Shown here: positions 17,808-26,141 of the stretch, one piece after another | How the letters are laid out: each line of letters starts with the position of its first letter | Position numbering within the stretch: the stretch's first letter is position 1 | From: Chryseobacterium foetidum | GTDB taxonomy: Bacteria > Bacteroidota > Bacteroidia > Flavobacteriales > Weeksellaceae | NCBI RefSeq assembly: GCF_025457425.1 | Contig: NZ_JAMXIA010000001.1 | Span: forward strand, 248,001-312,000 | Length of the DNA: 64,000 nucleotides | Direction of reading: 5' to 3' | Program-made: the position numbers and the translations under genes | The notes under the pieces: generated by a model | What the model was told of the DNA's origin: nothing | What the model saw: the letters and a program-made list of their open reading frames with translations, nothing else | Database searches by the model: none

Positions 17808-19124
17808 CTATTTAACAAAATTTTTATAATGACTGATCACAATATCTTTCGCTTTTAAATCGTGCATCATGTTATACAATCCAAAAAAAGTTCTGTTCAG
17901 ATAGATAAAATGTTTTGAGCCCCTGTTGGCATTCATTCCTTTCATATCACTCAGTTTGGCGTATCGTTGACCAAGATCTGCAATCTCCTGAAAGAAACCT
18001 TCATCCGAAAAATCAAAAATTTCACGATTGAAAGGTCTGGTGAAAAGCTCCAGCAACTCATAAAAAAGTTTGCTGAAAAATTCCTGTTCTTTTTCTGTAT
18101 CATCATCCCTTAGAATTTCCAGCTGATAAAGTTTCTGTCTGAAAATCTCAGGATTCTTAAGATTTTCTTCTTTTGCCAATTCAAAATAAGGCTGGTAAAA
18201 ATCTTCAGGAATTTCCTTTACGCATCCAAAATCGATAACGAGTAATTCGTTCGTGTCCGAAATCAAAAAGTTGCCTGGATGCGGATCAGCGTGCACCTGC
18301 TTTAAAATATGCATTTGGTACATATAAAAATCCCACAGGGTCTGGCCAATTTTATTGAGATTTTCCTGAGAATTATTCAGTTTTGTAAATTCGGAAAAAT
18401 GTTTTCCGCTCATCCAGTCCATCGTGATGATTTTTTCACAGGATAAATCCGGATAGTACTTTGGAAATTTCAAGTTTGGAAGATGACTGCAATCTGCAGA
18501 AATCTGCTGACTTCTTTTTAGTTCCAGATTATAATCTGTTTCTTCAAAAAGTTTATTTTCCACTTCCTGAAAATAAGATTCTGAGCCTTCTTTTTTAATG
18601 TTAAACATTTTAATGGCAATTGGTTTTACCATTTTCAGATCGCTGGAAATACTTTCCCGAACGCCCGGATACTGAATCTTGACTGCCAAATCTTTTCCTT
18701 CTTTTTTTGCTCTGTGAACCTGACCAATACTTGCCGCGTTCACAGATTCGGCAGAAAACTGATCAAACATCGCCTCCGGATTTTTCCCGAAGTATTTTCT
18801 GAAAGTCTTCTTCACCAAAGCCCCGGAAAGTGGAGGAACTGAAAACTGTGAAAGAGAAAATTTCTCAACATACGCCTGCGGAAGAATATTTTTCTCCATG
18901 CTCAACATTTGAGCTACCTTCAGAGCAGAACCTTTCAGTTCTTTTAACGAATCGTAAATATCTGTGGCATTGTCTTCATTAAGAATCTGTCTTGCCTCTT
19001 TTTCGTCTTTGGAGATTTTATTTCCATAGTATTTGATGTAGTTGACACCGATTTTTGCTCCGGCTTTCAGTAAAGTGCCCGTGCGTTCTATTTTTCCGGT
19101 TGGTATTTTATTAAGTGTCTTCAT
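17808..19124 (-). CDS. ABC1/AarF/UbiB-family atypical kinase
   Basis: A 438-residue protein-kinase-like (ABC1/ADCK) protein. Visible are the family KxGQ-type motif as KVAQ (69-72, in KGSALKVAQMLSME; Ala in place of Gly), AASIGQVHRA, LAVKIQYPGV with the ATP lysine, the catalytic loop HADPHPGNFLI and the metal motif VIDFGCVKEI. Family members bind ATP and act in quinone or lipid metabolism; the substrate here is unknown. It begins directly after the TetR stop and ends directly before the DUF2256 start, showing tight co-transcription with the photolyase cluster. ABC1 kinases next to cryptochromes recur in flavobacteria (from general knowledge, not checked). Confidence 0.9.
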   Translation of the reverse strand: MKTLNKIPTGKIERTGTLLKAGAKIGVNYIKYYGNKISKDEKEARQILNEDNATDIYDSLKELKGSALKVAQMLSMEKNILPQAYVEKFSLSQFSVPPLSGALVKKTFRKYFGKNPEAMFDQFSAESVNAASIGQVHRAKKEGKDLAVKIQYPGVRESISSDLKMVKPIAIKMFNIKKEGSESYFQEVENKLFEETDYNLELKRSQQISADCSHLPNLKFPKYYPDLSCEKIITMDWMSGKHFSEFTKLNNSQENLNKIGQTLWDFYMYQMHILKQVHADPHPGNFLISDTNELLVIDFGCVKEIPEDFYQPYFELAKEENLKNPEIFRQKLYQLEILRDDDTEKEQEFFSKLFYELLELFTRPFNREIFDFSDEGFFQEIADLGQRYAKLSDMKGMNANRGSKHFIYLNRTFFGLYNMMHDLKAKDIVISHYKNFVK

Positions 19125-19784
19125 TTAGTTTTTTTTGAATTTTTCTTTAAATAAAAACTTACCGAGGTCAGCCAGTTTTCTTAACGGCTCATTATCCATT
19201 AATTCAAATCCTGTATCAATGGTTTTTTCGATATAGATGTCGGTTTTTTCGAAAGCGGGGGAGGTGTCTTTCTTCCAAAACTCAATTGCAGAAACCAAAT
19301 GCAGCCATAGCGCTTCCTCACGTGCTTTCTGATGGGCATTTTTAATATCCTCTTTAGCTTTTTCAATGATTTCCCAATCTTTAAAATCCAGCGTTCTGAC
19401 GTATTCACGATGAATTTCCTTCAGCTGGCCGGAGATTCTTGCAGCGTGCATTTTGTTATTTCCCAAAATCATCAGAACCAAAGAACGGTTCATTGTAAGA
19501 TTTTCGAAAAATATATAGTAAACATTCAGAAGTTTTTCCTTTGGGCTGATATCCTGCGCCATATTAACTTCATCCGCAAGTTGCACCGATTTTTCAAAAA
19601 GACTGACCAGTATTTGTTTCTCAATCTGTTCAAAATCTGCAAAATAATCATAGAAGTCTTTTTCTTCAAACTCATTGTCTTTGGCAAACCGGTAGATGTT
19701 CAACGGTCTTTTTCCGTGATTTAGAATGTAGTCGCCGTATAATTCAAATATTTTTTCTTCTGTGATCTGATTTTCTTTTTCCAT
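19125..19784 (-). CDS. TetR-family transcriptional regulator
   Basis: A 219-residue regulator. Residues 8-55 form the TetR helix-turn-helix (ITEEKIFELYGDYILNHGKR ... IYRFAKDNEFEEKDFYDYF), followed by an all-helical ligand domain. The ATG at 19784 is chosen; the longer frame begins with TTG at 19805 and would start inside the likely promoter. A perfect 9-bp inverted repeat lies just upstream and overlaps a TAnnTTTG box, so autoregulation and control of the downstream cluster are likely. It is the first gene of the cluster and touches the ABC1 kinase gene. Confidence 0.86.
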   Translation of the reverse strand: MEKENQITEEKIFELYGDYILNHGKRPLNIYRFAKDNEFEEKDFYDYFADFEQIEKQILVSLFEKSVQLADEVNMAQDISPKEKLLNVYYIFFENLTMNRSLVLMILGNNKMHAARISGQLKEIHREYVRTLDFKDWEIIEKAKEDIKNAHQKAREEALWLHLVSAIEFWKKDTSPAFEKTDIYIEKTIDTGFELMDNEPLRKLADLGKFLFKEKFKKN

Positions 19785-19802
19785 AAAATAAATTTTCTGT
19801 AA

Positions 19803-19828
19803 CAAATTTAGTAAAATAGTTTACTAAA
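19803..19828 (-). promoter_or_regulatory. Putative TetR operator overlapping the -7 box
   Basis: Perfect inverted repeat TTTAGTAAA-ATAG-TTTACTAAA at 19807-19828. On the minus strand a TAAATTTG box (19803-19810) matches the Bacteroidota -7 element and is partly covered by the repeat. It is 23 bases before the TetR start. Size and position fit an autoregulatory TetR operator. Confidence 0.68.
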
Positions 19829-20246
19829 TATTTAAAACCAGTATAATATTTAAGTATCGCTATTATTCACATTGCCTATTGCATGGTTATGGATATCAAG
19901 TTAGTAACTCACTTAAATTAAGTTTAAAAAACTAAATGAAGAATAATACTATATGCAACATTTGAAGAGAGAGAAAGCACATGAAGTTTGAATAGCGATA
20001 TACAGAAATCATAAATTTATCAGAATACATTGTAAGACAGATTTACAAATGCGTTTTGATATGATTGACTTGCTTACAGTACATTTATTTAGGATCAGTC
20101 GATGAATTGACCGCTTATAGCTTAACGCATTCTTATACAACAATTTAGTATTAAATTGAGTCAAATATAATCATTAAATTTTTCTCTATAAATTGATATA
20201 TTTTGCTTTTAAATTTTAGTTATATTCGTCTGATTAATTTAGCCAA
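19829..20246. other. Intergenic region of 418 bases between divergent TetR and ABC transporter genes
   Basis: AT-rich spacer between divergently transcribed genes. Apart from the operator next to TetR, no gene, repeat or hairpin of note was seen. A clear promoter for the ABC gene was not found; the best candidate, TATATTCG near 20221-20229, deviates from consensus. Confidence 0.5.
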
Positions 20247-21398
20247 ATGACGAAACATCAACAGCGCGTGAACGAAGTTCAGCATTTTTTTGACAATAAA
20301 GATACCGTTCTCGGGTTCAGAAAACTGCTCGATTGTGCCATGGATACTCAAAACATGGAGATTTACAGGGAAGCCATCGAACTGACAGACTGGAAAGAAA
20401 AGTTCCCGACCTATACCGAAGAACTGATTGAAAAATCGAGAATTCTTCTCACAAAAATCGAAAAAATTCCTGTGCAGGAACATGTGAGGGAAAAATCTGT
20501 GCTTCGGGCAAGAAATATTCTGAAATCCTACGGCAGCAACCGGTTTTCTCTCGGTCCGGTTTCCATGGAAATCAACAAAGGTCAGGTTTATGGTTTGGTA
20601 GGAGAGAACGGAAATGGGAAAACAACCTTGCTGAGAATTTTAGCCAAAGAAATTTCCTTTAACGAAGGCGAACTGAACTACTCATTTAATCAGGCGCCCA
20701 AAGATGATTTTGATCTTTGTACCAAGCTGGTTTACATTCCACAGCGAACTGAAAAATGGTACGGAAGTTTGAAGGATAATTTGAAATTTGTCCTGTCAAA
20801 TTACGGAGTAAAACCTGAAGAAAACGAGACCCGAACACTGATGATGATTGCCCGCCTCGGACTGTGGAATTACAAGCATCTGAAGTGGAGCGAACTGTCA
20901 TCGGGTTACAAAATGCGCTTCGAACTCGCCAGAACATTGCTCAGACAGCCGGAAATTCTGCTTTTGGATGAACCGCTGGCAAACCTTGATGTGTTGGCTC
21001 AGCAGGTGATTCTGGAAGATTTAAAATCGATTGCAAATTCTGTTAATAATCCTATCGCTTTGATTTTGAGCTCGCAGCAGCTGTATGAGGTAGAAAAAGT
21101 TTCAGATAAAGTGATCTTCCTGAAAAATGGTCAGTACAAAGACAATTCTGAACTGAATAATGCCGAAAATGACGGTTTAATTATCGAAATTGATACCCCA
21201 AGTTCGAGAGAAAGTCTGCTGGAAGTTTTCAATGCTTTCCAACTTGAAAAACTGAATTTTAACGGTGGTGTTTATGTCGCATATTTCTCTGCAGATACCG
21301 AGTTTTATGATGTAATGTCAGCGTTGGGAAATGCCAGAACCGAAATTGTTTACATCCGGAATATTTCATCTTCCACAAGAAGGTTTTTCGTCAATTAA
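20247..21398 (+). CDS. ABC transporter ATP-binding protein with N-terminal extension
   Basis: A 383-residue ATPase. The nucleotide-binding domain starts near residue 85 (VLRARNILKSYGSNRFSL). It has Walker A GENGNGKT (119-126), a Q-loop region at VYIPQRTEKWYG, signature LSSGYKMR, Walker B ILLLDEP and an SSQQ-like H-loop region where the usual His is not obvious (ALILSSQQLYEVEKV). The first 80 residues are helical and not part of a standard ABC domain. The signature LSSGY instead of LSGGQ is unusual but seen in exporters. It precedes the membrane partner by 22 bases. Confidence 0.85.
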   Translation: MTKHQQRVNEVQHFFDNKDTVLGFRKLLDCAMDTQNMEIYREAIELTDWKEKFPTYTEELIEKSRILLTKIEKIPVQEHVREKSVLRARNILKSYGSNRFSLGPVSMEINKGQVYGLVGENGNGKTTLLRILAKEISFNEGELNYSFNQAPKDDFDLCTKLVYIPQRTEKWYGSLKDNLKFVLSNYGVKPEENETRTLMMIARLGLWNYKHLKWSELSSGYKMRFELARTLLRQPEILLLDEPLANLDVLAQQVILEDLKSIANSVNNPIALILSSQQLYEVEKVSDKVIFLKNGQYKDNSELNNAENDGLIIEIDTPSSRESLLEVFNAFQLEKLNFNGGVYVAYFSADTEFYDVMSALGNARTEIVYIRNISSSTRRFFVN

Positions 21399-21420
21399 TT
21401 CCTCATTAATTTAAATTACA

Positions 21421-23334
21421 ATGCAAAAAATCAATAAATTCAATCAGTTTCTGCTCGAAAAATATCCGACGGTCTGGAATACCAAAATTGTGTGGATGCT
21501 TTCGGCGGGAATTGTCGTTCATATCTTATTTTTCATCATCGGTTATCTTTCACACATCAACCCGATGTCTCTGCAAACATCGAACGTTACAGACGATTAC
21601 TTCCGTGACGGGATTATTCTGATTCATCTGATTATTTCCATTCTGATGATTGTCGGATGGCTGATTATGATGTTTAGAAACAATGCTTTCAAGAATTTTT
21701 ATCCTAATTCAAAAGAAAAACTGTTCCTGCAGTTTGTTCAGTATTTTGTAATTATTTTTGTCTGCACTACTTTTTACTTTTCGTACATGGTGGGTTTCAG
21801 GACGTTTATCAACAGTAAATATCCCGATGCCGAGATGAAACAGAACATCGAAACCATCAATCTTGGAAACGCTTTTTTAAGTCAGAATTTAGAACTGTAC
21901 ACGTTAGACAACCGTCTTTCGCCAAAGCAGTTTTATGATTTGTACTGCGAGACAGATATTAAGAAAATTGACCGTACCAAAAAATATCATGTTTATTACA
22001 ACAGGGTTTATCAGTTCAATTCTGTGTATTCAAAAACTTCATATAAAAAAGACAAGTACAACGAATTTATTGTTCCCGAGCCTGAAAATTCCCAAAAGAA
22101 AGGCATCGTTTATTCTCAGAGAGACGGCAATAAATCTGAAACTTTCTTCTTTAAAAAAGAAGTTGTGGATGTTTCATTTGATATCAAATCTGAAGGCCTC
22201 AGCTTCTATAACTTTTCTGATTTGTTCTATGAAAACGGAAATAACGGCGGCAGCCGCGCCTACACAGGATATTACGATGAAGACAATTCCACATTTCACA
22301 ATCTTGAAATAAAAAAGAAAAAGGCTGAAGTCAACAGAAAAACTGCTGAACTTTTAAATAAAAAAAGTCCTGCCGAAATCGAAAAACTTCTGTCGCAGTT
22401 TCTGAAAGTCTCCAACAAATTCGCCATCGAAAACAATCTGGATGCCAAGCAGTGGACGAAGATGGTGTACAATCCGTCAGAATTTAACGTTCGGTATTTT
22501 ATCAAAAAATACAAACCCAGCATCGGGCAGGAGTGTGATCCCAACAATCCTCCAGCTTACGATTACGATAGTGAAACCGCTGTAACAATAGATTCTACGG
22601 TAAGTGCCGTAAATGCCGATGCTGCAATTGTGGATGAAAACGGAAGGATTGTAAATGACAGTATTTTGATCAGAGATTTTAATCCCGAAATCAGTTCGCA
22701 AATCTCTCCGGAAGATTATTTCAAAAAAAATACAACAGATTATTACTACTACACCGACAATCTGAAGGAGTTTTTAGAAAGCGTTGACGACGTAAAATCG
22801 TATGATTTTTTCTCTCAGAATATTCACATTTATCTTTGGATTGCATTTTTTCTGTCGACCTTTATTTTCAGTTTCAGAATAACAGGTTTGAAATCATTGT
22901 TGTTCAGTGTCATTTCTGCCGGACTTTTGGCTTTAGCTGTCACGCTGATTACAGTTTTATATGCCGTTTCAGTTTCAGGAAAGGAAGAGTTTTTTGTGGC
23001 TTACATGGTTCTGTTCATCTCGGTTTTCATCCTTTCCATCCCGATTTTTGCGATGAATAAATTCAACAAACTCATCACCTCCATCTTTGTGAATGTATCA
23101 ATGAACGGTTTTGTACTTTTTGTATTTCTACTCTTCGGAATCGTCACCATTCATCAGAAAGCCGCTTGTCGCGAGATGGTTTACAATTCTGCGCAAAGTG
23201 CTGCTTACGAAGGTTGCCAATCCATCATAGATTCTTTAGGATTAGGTTTAAGCTATATCATCCTGATTTGTGGATTTATCTTTATATTTTTCTATACAAA
23301 GATTTTACTGAAGTGGAAGGCCAGACCGGAATAA
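21421..23334 (+). CDS. Large membrane protein, probable ABC transporter permease
   Basis: A 637-residue protein with three N-terminal membrane segments (about 23-45, 66-88, 104-125), a large soluble loop of about 340 residues (130-465) rich in Tyr/Asp/Lys, and about five C-terminal membrane segments (IYLWIAFFLSTFIFSFRI onward). The layout, coupled to the ATPase upstream, suggests an ABC-2-type exporter permease with a big extracytoplasmic domain, or a sensor-like membrane protein. No known domain was recognised in the loop. The gene ends before a strong terminator, so it closes a two-gene operon. Confidence 0.7.
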   Translation: MQKINKFNQFLLEKYPTVWNTKIVWMLSAGIVVHILFFIIGYLSHINPMSLQTSNVTDDYFRDGIILIHLIISILMIVGWLIMMFRNNAFKNFYPNSKEKLFLQFVQYFVIIFVCTTFYFSYMVGFRTFINSKYPDAEMKQNIETINLGNAFLSQNLELYTLDNRLSPKQFYDLYCETDIKKIDRTKKYHVYYNRVYQFNSVYSKTSYKKDKYNEFIVPEPENSQKKGIVYSQRDGNKSETFFFKKEVVDVSFDIKSEGLSFYNFSDLFYENGNNGGSRAYTGYYDEDNSTFHNLEIKKKKAEVNRKTAELLNKKSPAEIEKLLSQFLKVSNKFAIENNLDAKQWTKMVYNPSEFNVRYFIKKYKPSIGQECDPNNPPAYDYDSETAVTIDSTVSAVNADAAIVDENGRIVNDSILIRDFNPEISSQISPEDYFKKNTTDYYYYTDNLKEFLESVDDVKSYDFFSQNIHIYLWIAFFLSTFIFSFRITGLKSLLFSVISAGLLALAVTLITVLYAVSVSGKEEFFVAYMVLFISVFILSIPIFAMNKFNKLITSIFVNVSMNGFVLFVFLLFGIVTIHQKAACREMVYNSAQSAAYEGCQSIIDSLGLGLSYIILICGFIFIFFYTKILLKWKARPE

Positions 23335-23353
23335 TTTTTTAAAATTAAATCTA

Positions 23354-23383
23354 AACCTCGTAAGTTTCTTATGAGGTTTTTTT
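23354..23383 (+). terminator. Terminator of the ABC transporter operon
   Basis: Stem AACCTCGTAAG/CTTATGAGGTT (23354-23364 and 23368-23378, one G-T pair), 3-base loop, then seven T. It lies 20 bases after the permease stop. Confidence 0.88.
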
Positions 23384-23423
23384 GGACTATAAATGAATTT
23401 CAATGAACAGCAGTATAATTTTT

Positions 23424-23520
23424 ATGGCGCCTTTTCCGCCCTCCATTCCCGCTTTTTTGTGCCAGCGCGCTTCCCCCTGCTTACAAAAAGAGCTCCATTC
23501 AGGTCGGGGCGTGCGGGATT
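23424..23520. repeat. Dispersed intergenic repeat, copy A
   Basis: GC-rich island in AT-rich spacer. It shares long stretches with 29713-29826: CCCGCTTTTTTGTGCCA, GCTTACAAAAAGAGCTCCA and TCAGGTCGGG, with TATGGCG and TTCCGCCCT in front. Such conserved non-coding blocks behave like a REP-type or dispersed flavobacterial element. No open frame or transposase is attached. Confidence 0.8.
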
Positions 23521-23630
23521 CAACTTTTGAAATGTTGGTAATATGATCAGACAGATTTTAACAAATTTTATCATCCACAAAAACCAAAATCTGACATCCA
23601 TTTCGTAATTTTAGCAAAATTTAAAATAAA

Positions 23631-24236
23631 GTGAAAAAGTTATTATTTGCCGTTTGCATTTCGGCTTCGGCTTTCAGTTTTGCACAGGATTATTCGGTAC
23701 CGGCAGCGAGCCCGCGTCAGAAAGTGGAGCAGCAGTTTTCTATGTCTAAAATCACAATTGATTACGGAAGACCAGGCGTGAAAGGTAGAAAGATCTTTGG
23801 CGAACTGGTTCCTTACGGACAGGTTTGGAGAGCGGGCGCAAACTCATCTACAAAAATTACATTCGGTCAGGCAGTGAATTTCGGAGGGAAAATGGTGCCT
23901 GCAGGAACGTACGGTTTGTTCATTGTACCGACAGAAAAAGACTGGAAAGTGATTTTGAATAAAGATTTCCAACAGTGGGGAGCTTACACTTACGACGCTA
24001 AAAACGATGTGGTGGATGTAACTGTACCTGTGAATAAATTGGCAGACAAACAGGAATGGTTTGAAATTACCATCAATCCAACTGACGAAAACTCAGGGAA
24101 TTTAGTGATCAAATGGGATATGGCTCAGGCTGAAGTCGCTTTGAAACCTGCAAAACCAGATGCAGTAACAAAAATCGCAGAGAAATTGAAGGAAATCAAA
24201 AAGATAGAAGCAGACGCTGCGAAAGCAAAAAGTTAG
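23631..24236 (+). CDS. DUF2911 domain secreted protein
   Basis: A 201-residue exported protein. A GTG start at 23631 begins a clean signal peptide (MKKLLFAVCISASAFSFAQD). The body has the DUF2911 pattern ASPRQKVEQQFSMSKITIDY, YGRPGVKGRKIFGELVPYGQ, VWRAGANSSTKITF and AGTYGLFIVPTEKDW. A Lys/Ala-rich helical tail follows. DUF2911 proteins are common in Bacteroidetes as periplasmic beta-sandwich proteins with unproven function. It lies alone after the repeat, and the GNAT gene follows 18 bases later. Confidence 0.88.
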   Translation: MKKLLFAVCISASAFSFAQDYSVPAASPRQKVEQQFSMSKITIDYGRPGVKGRKIFGELVPYGQVWRAGANSSTKITFGQAVNFGGKMVPAGTYGLFIVPTEKDWKVILNKDFQQWGAYTYDAKNDVVDVTVPVNKLADKQEWFEITINPTDENSGNLVIKWDMAQAEVALKPAKPDAVTKIAEKLKEIKKIEADAAKAKS

Positions 24237-24254
24237 GATTTAAATCTATTATCA

Positions 24255-24809
24255 ATGAATTTTTCAATTCAACCTGAATTAGAAAACGATGAATATCAGT
24301 TAATCCCCTTACAGCAAGGGGATTTTGAATTGTTGTATGAAGTTGCATCCAACCCGAAAGTCTGGGAACAACATCCAAATAAAGACCGTTACAAAAGAGA
24401 AGTTTTTGAAAACTTTTTTAAAGGTGCAATCGAAAGTAAAGGTGCTTTTAAAATTGTTGAAAAATCAACCGGAAATATTCTCGGAAGCACGAGGTTTTAT
24501 GATTATGATGAATCTGAAAACAGTATTTTCATCGGCTACACTTTCTATGGAACTGATTCGTGGGGAAAAGGCATCAATCCACAGATTAAAAAACTGATGA
24601 TGGATTACATTTTTCAGTTTGTCGATAAAGTGTATTTCCATATCGGAAAAGAAAACTTGCGTTCGCAAATTGCTTTGGAAAGACTTGGCGGACAAAAGAT
24701 CGCTGAAGAAGAAATTGCCTATTTCGGTGAACCTGCACGAACTAATTTTGTCTACGAAATTAAAAAAAAAATCATTTTAGTTGAATTAATTTCACGCAGA
24801 TTTTGCTGA
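24255..24809 (+). CDS. GNAT-family N-acetyltransferase
   Basis: A 184-residue acetyltransferase of the RimJ/RimL-like type. QLIPLQQGDFELLYEVASNP is the usual N-terminal strand and helix, GNILGSTRFYDYDESENSIF is the central sheet, FYGTDSWGKGINPQIKKLMM covers the acetyl-CoA pyrophosphate loop (Gly-Lys-Gly), and YFHIGKENLRSQIALERLGG the C-terminal half. The tail after YEIKKK is short and irregular. The substrate is unknown; related proteins modify N-termini or small molecules. It lies 18 bases after the DUF2911 gene and may be co-transcribed. Confidence 0.85.
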   Translation: MNFSIQPELENDEYQLIPLQQGDFELLYEVASNPKVWEQHPNKDRYKREVFENFFKGAIESKGAFKIVEKSTGNILGSTRFYDYDESENSIFIGYTFYGTDSWGKGINPQIKKLMMDYIFQFVDKVYFHIGKENLRSQIALERLGGQKIAEEEIAYFGEPARTNFVYEIKKKIILVELISRRFC

Positions 24810-24982
24810 TGGAGCAGATTTAAATAGTGTAAAAAAACTGTAAGTTCGGATTAATCAACAAATACTGATGTGTCCTTAAAAAATGCTTGTACACTTTTAT
24901 AAGTGAAAAGGCTTTGTGAAACTTAAAGCATTCGAAGATTAAAAAAACTTTGTGCACTTTGTGTTCAAAATCAAAAAATGTT

Positions 24983-25352
24983 ATGAAAAAATATAAAATC
25001 CAGAAATCCCCTGTTGTCGTTCCTACCACTGACGGCAAAACTGATAGAAGAACATTGGGGAAATTCCACCCAAACGCCCGACATTTCTATTGCCCACATG
25101 GTGGCGCCGCCGAACTGGAGCGAACCACATCAGACTCCCGAATTTGATGAATTTACGGTCATTATTTCCGGCAAAAAGAAATTCGAAATCGATGGCGAAG
25201 AAGTGATTTTAGAGAAAGGTCAGAGTATGATGATCGAAAAAGGAGCGAGAGTACGGTACAGCAATCCGTTTGCGGAAACCTGCGAATACATCGCGATCTG
25301 TCTGCCTGCTTTTTCGATGGAATTGGTTAACAGAGAACAGGAAAATAATTAA
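24983..25352 (+). pseudogene. Cupin-domain protein disrupted by a frameshift
   Basis: Two overlapping frames together make one small cupin protein. The first gives MKKYKIQKSPVVVPTTDGK; the second, one base out of phase, continues LIEEHWGNSTQTPDISIAHM and the cupin core (APPNWSEPHQTPEFDEFTVI, KKKFEIDGEEVILEKGQSMM). Skipping one A in the AAAA run at 25037-25040 joins them perfectly. The joined product would be about 122 residues with the metal-site region WSEPHQTPEFDE. This is either a real +1 base disruption or a read error in a homopolymer. No stop follows closely after the shift point, so programmed frameshifting is unlikely. Confidence 0.78.
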
Positions 25353-25353
25353 T

Positions 25354-25581
25354 ATGGGATTACAAATATGTCCGAAATGTAAGGAACAGTCATTCACATG
25401 GTTTATTGGCGGGAAATTTCCTCTGCCAACGTGGAGCTGTTTTGATTGTGATTACGAAGCAAAAGAAGTGGAGAGCGATAAGCAAACCTGCGAAAACTGT
25501 GGTGATACTGCAAAAATCAAATTAAAAGATAAGGAAAAAGAATATAGTTGGTGTTCAAATTGCAACACTGTAACTGAATAA
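25354..25581 (+). CDS. Small zinc-ribbon protein
   Basis: A 75-residue protein with four CxxC motifs: CPKC (C6), CFDC, CENC and CSNC, expected to hold two zinc ions. The ATG at 25354 is chosen because it lies one base after the cupin stop and the upstream part of the frame has no Cys pattern. It has no DNA-binding or catalytic signature beyond the ribbons. The function is unknown, perhaps a nucleic-acid or protein-binding adaptor. It is likely transcribed with the cupin gene. Confidence 0.7.
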   Translation: MGLQICPKCKEQSFTWFIGGKFPLPTWSCFDCDYEAKEVESDKQTCENCGDTAKIKLKDKEKEYSWCSNCNTVTE

Positions 25582-25697
25582 TAAGAAAACCGAAAGATAG
25601 AGATTAGACTATTTATCAATGTTTTAAAATATATTTTAACAACCTTATAAGTTAGTTTTAACTTCAACTTAAATCTTAATTTCATGAATTATTTCAG

Positions 25698-25705
25698 TAA
25701 GTTTG
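25698..25705 (+). promoter_or_regulatory. Possible -7 box for the PEGA lipoprotein gene
   Basis: TAAGTTTG matches TAnnTTTG, 18 bases before the ATG at 25724. No good TTG element is seen at the usual distance, so the promoter is tentative. Confidence 0.4.
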
Positions 25706-25723
25706 CCGCACTAAAATATATAC

Positions 25724-26101
25724 ATGAAACAAATTTTATCTTATGGATTAATGCTGTCTTTGGCAATTTCCACAACGTCGTGCGCGACTATTCTTACGGG
25801 TACAAAAGACAAGATTTCTTTTACTTCAACACCGGAAGGTGCAAAAGTTTTTCATAAAGGTGTTGAAAAATGTACAACGCCTTGCGAAACAGAAATCCCA
25901 AGATCTTTGAGCAAGCAGACTGTCACTTTTGCAAAAGAAGGTTATGCATCTCAGGAAGTGAAGCTTACGAAAACTTTCAACGCAGTTTCATTAGTTAACA
26001 TTCTTATTGGTGGAGCAATCGGAGTGGGAATTGATGCAGCAACGGGTTCTTTAACCAAATATTCGCCAAAATCTGTCACCGCAGAGTTGGTGACAAAGTA
26101 G
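25724..26101 (+). CDS. PEGA-domain lipoprotein
   Basis: A 125-residue exported lipoprotein: signal peptide MKQILSYGLMLSLAISTTSC with lipobox cysteine 20, then a PEGA-type domain (ISFTSTPEGAKVFHKGVE ... TPCETEIPRSLSKQTVTFAK). The second half carries a Gly-rich hydrophobic stretch (LVNILIGGAIGVGIDAATGS) typical of this group. PEGA proteins are found at the outer membrane or in surface complexes; the partner is unknown. A bidirectional terminator separates it from the convergent hydrolase gene. Confidence 0.82.
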   Translation: MKQILSYGLMLSLAISTTSCATILTGTKDKISFTSTPEGAKVFHKGVEKCTTPCETEIPRSLSKQTVTFAKEGYASQEVKLTKTFNAVSLVNILIGGAIGVGIDAATGSLTKYSPKSVTAELVTK

Positions 26102-26103
26102 AA

Positions 26104-26138
26104 AAAAAGCAGTGTAGAACTTAACTACACTGCTTTTT
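26104..26138. terminator. Bidirectional terminator between convergent genes
   Basis: Perfect 14-bp stem AAAAAGCAGTGTAG/CTACACTGCTTTTT (26104-26117 and 26125-26138), with A and T runs on both sides. It serves the PEGA gene and the dienelactone hydrolase gene. Confidence 0.9.
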
Positions 26139-26141
26139 AAT

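Noticed and set aside
24983..25060. Programmed +1 frameshift in the cupin gene
   Set aside because: No stop codon or slippery heptamer near the shift, so a simple indel or read error is more likely.
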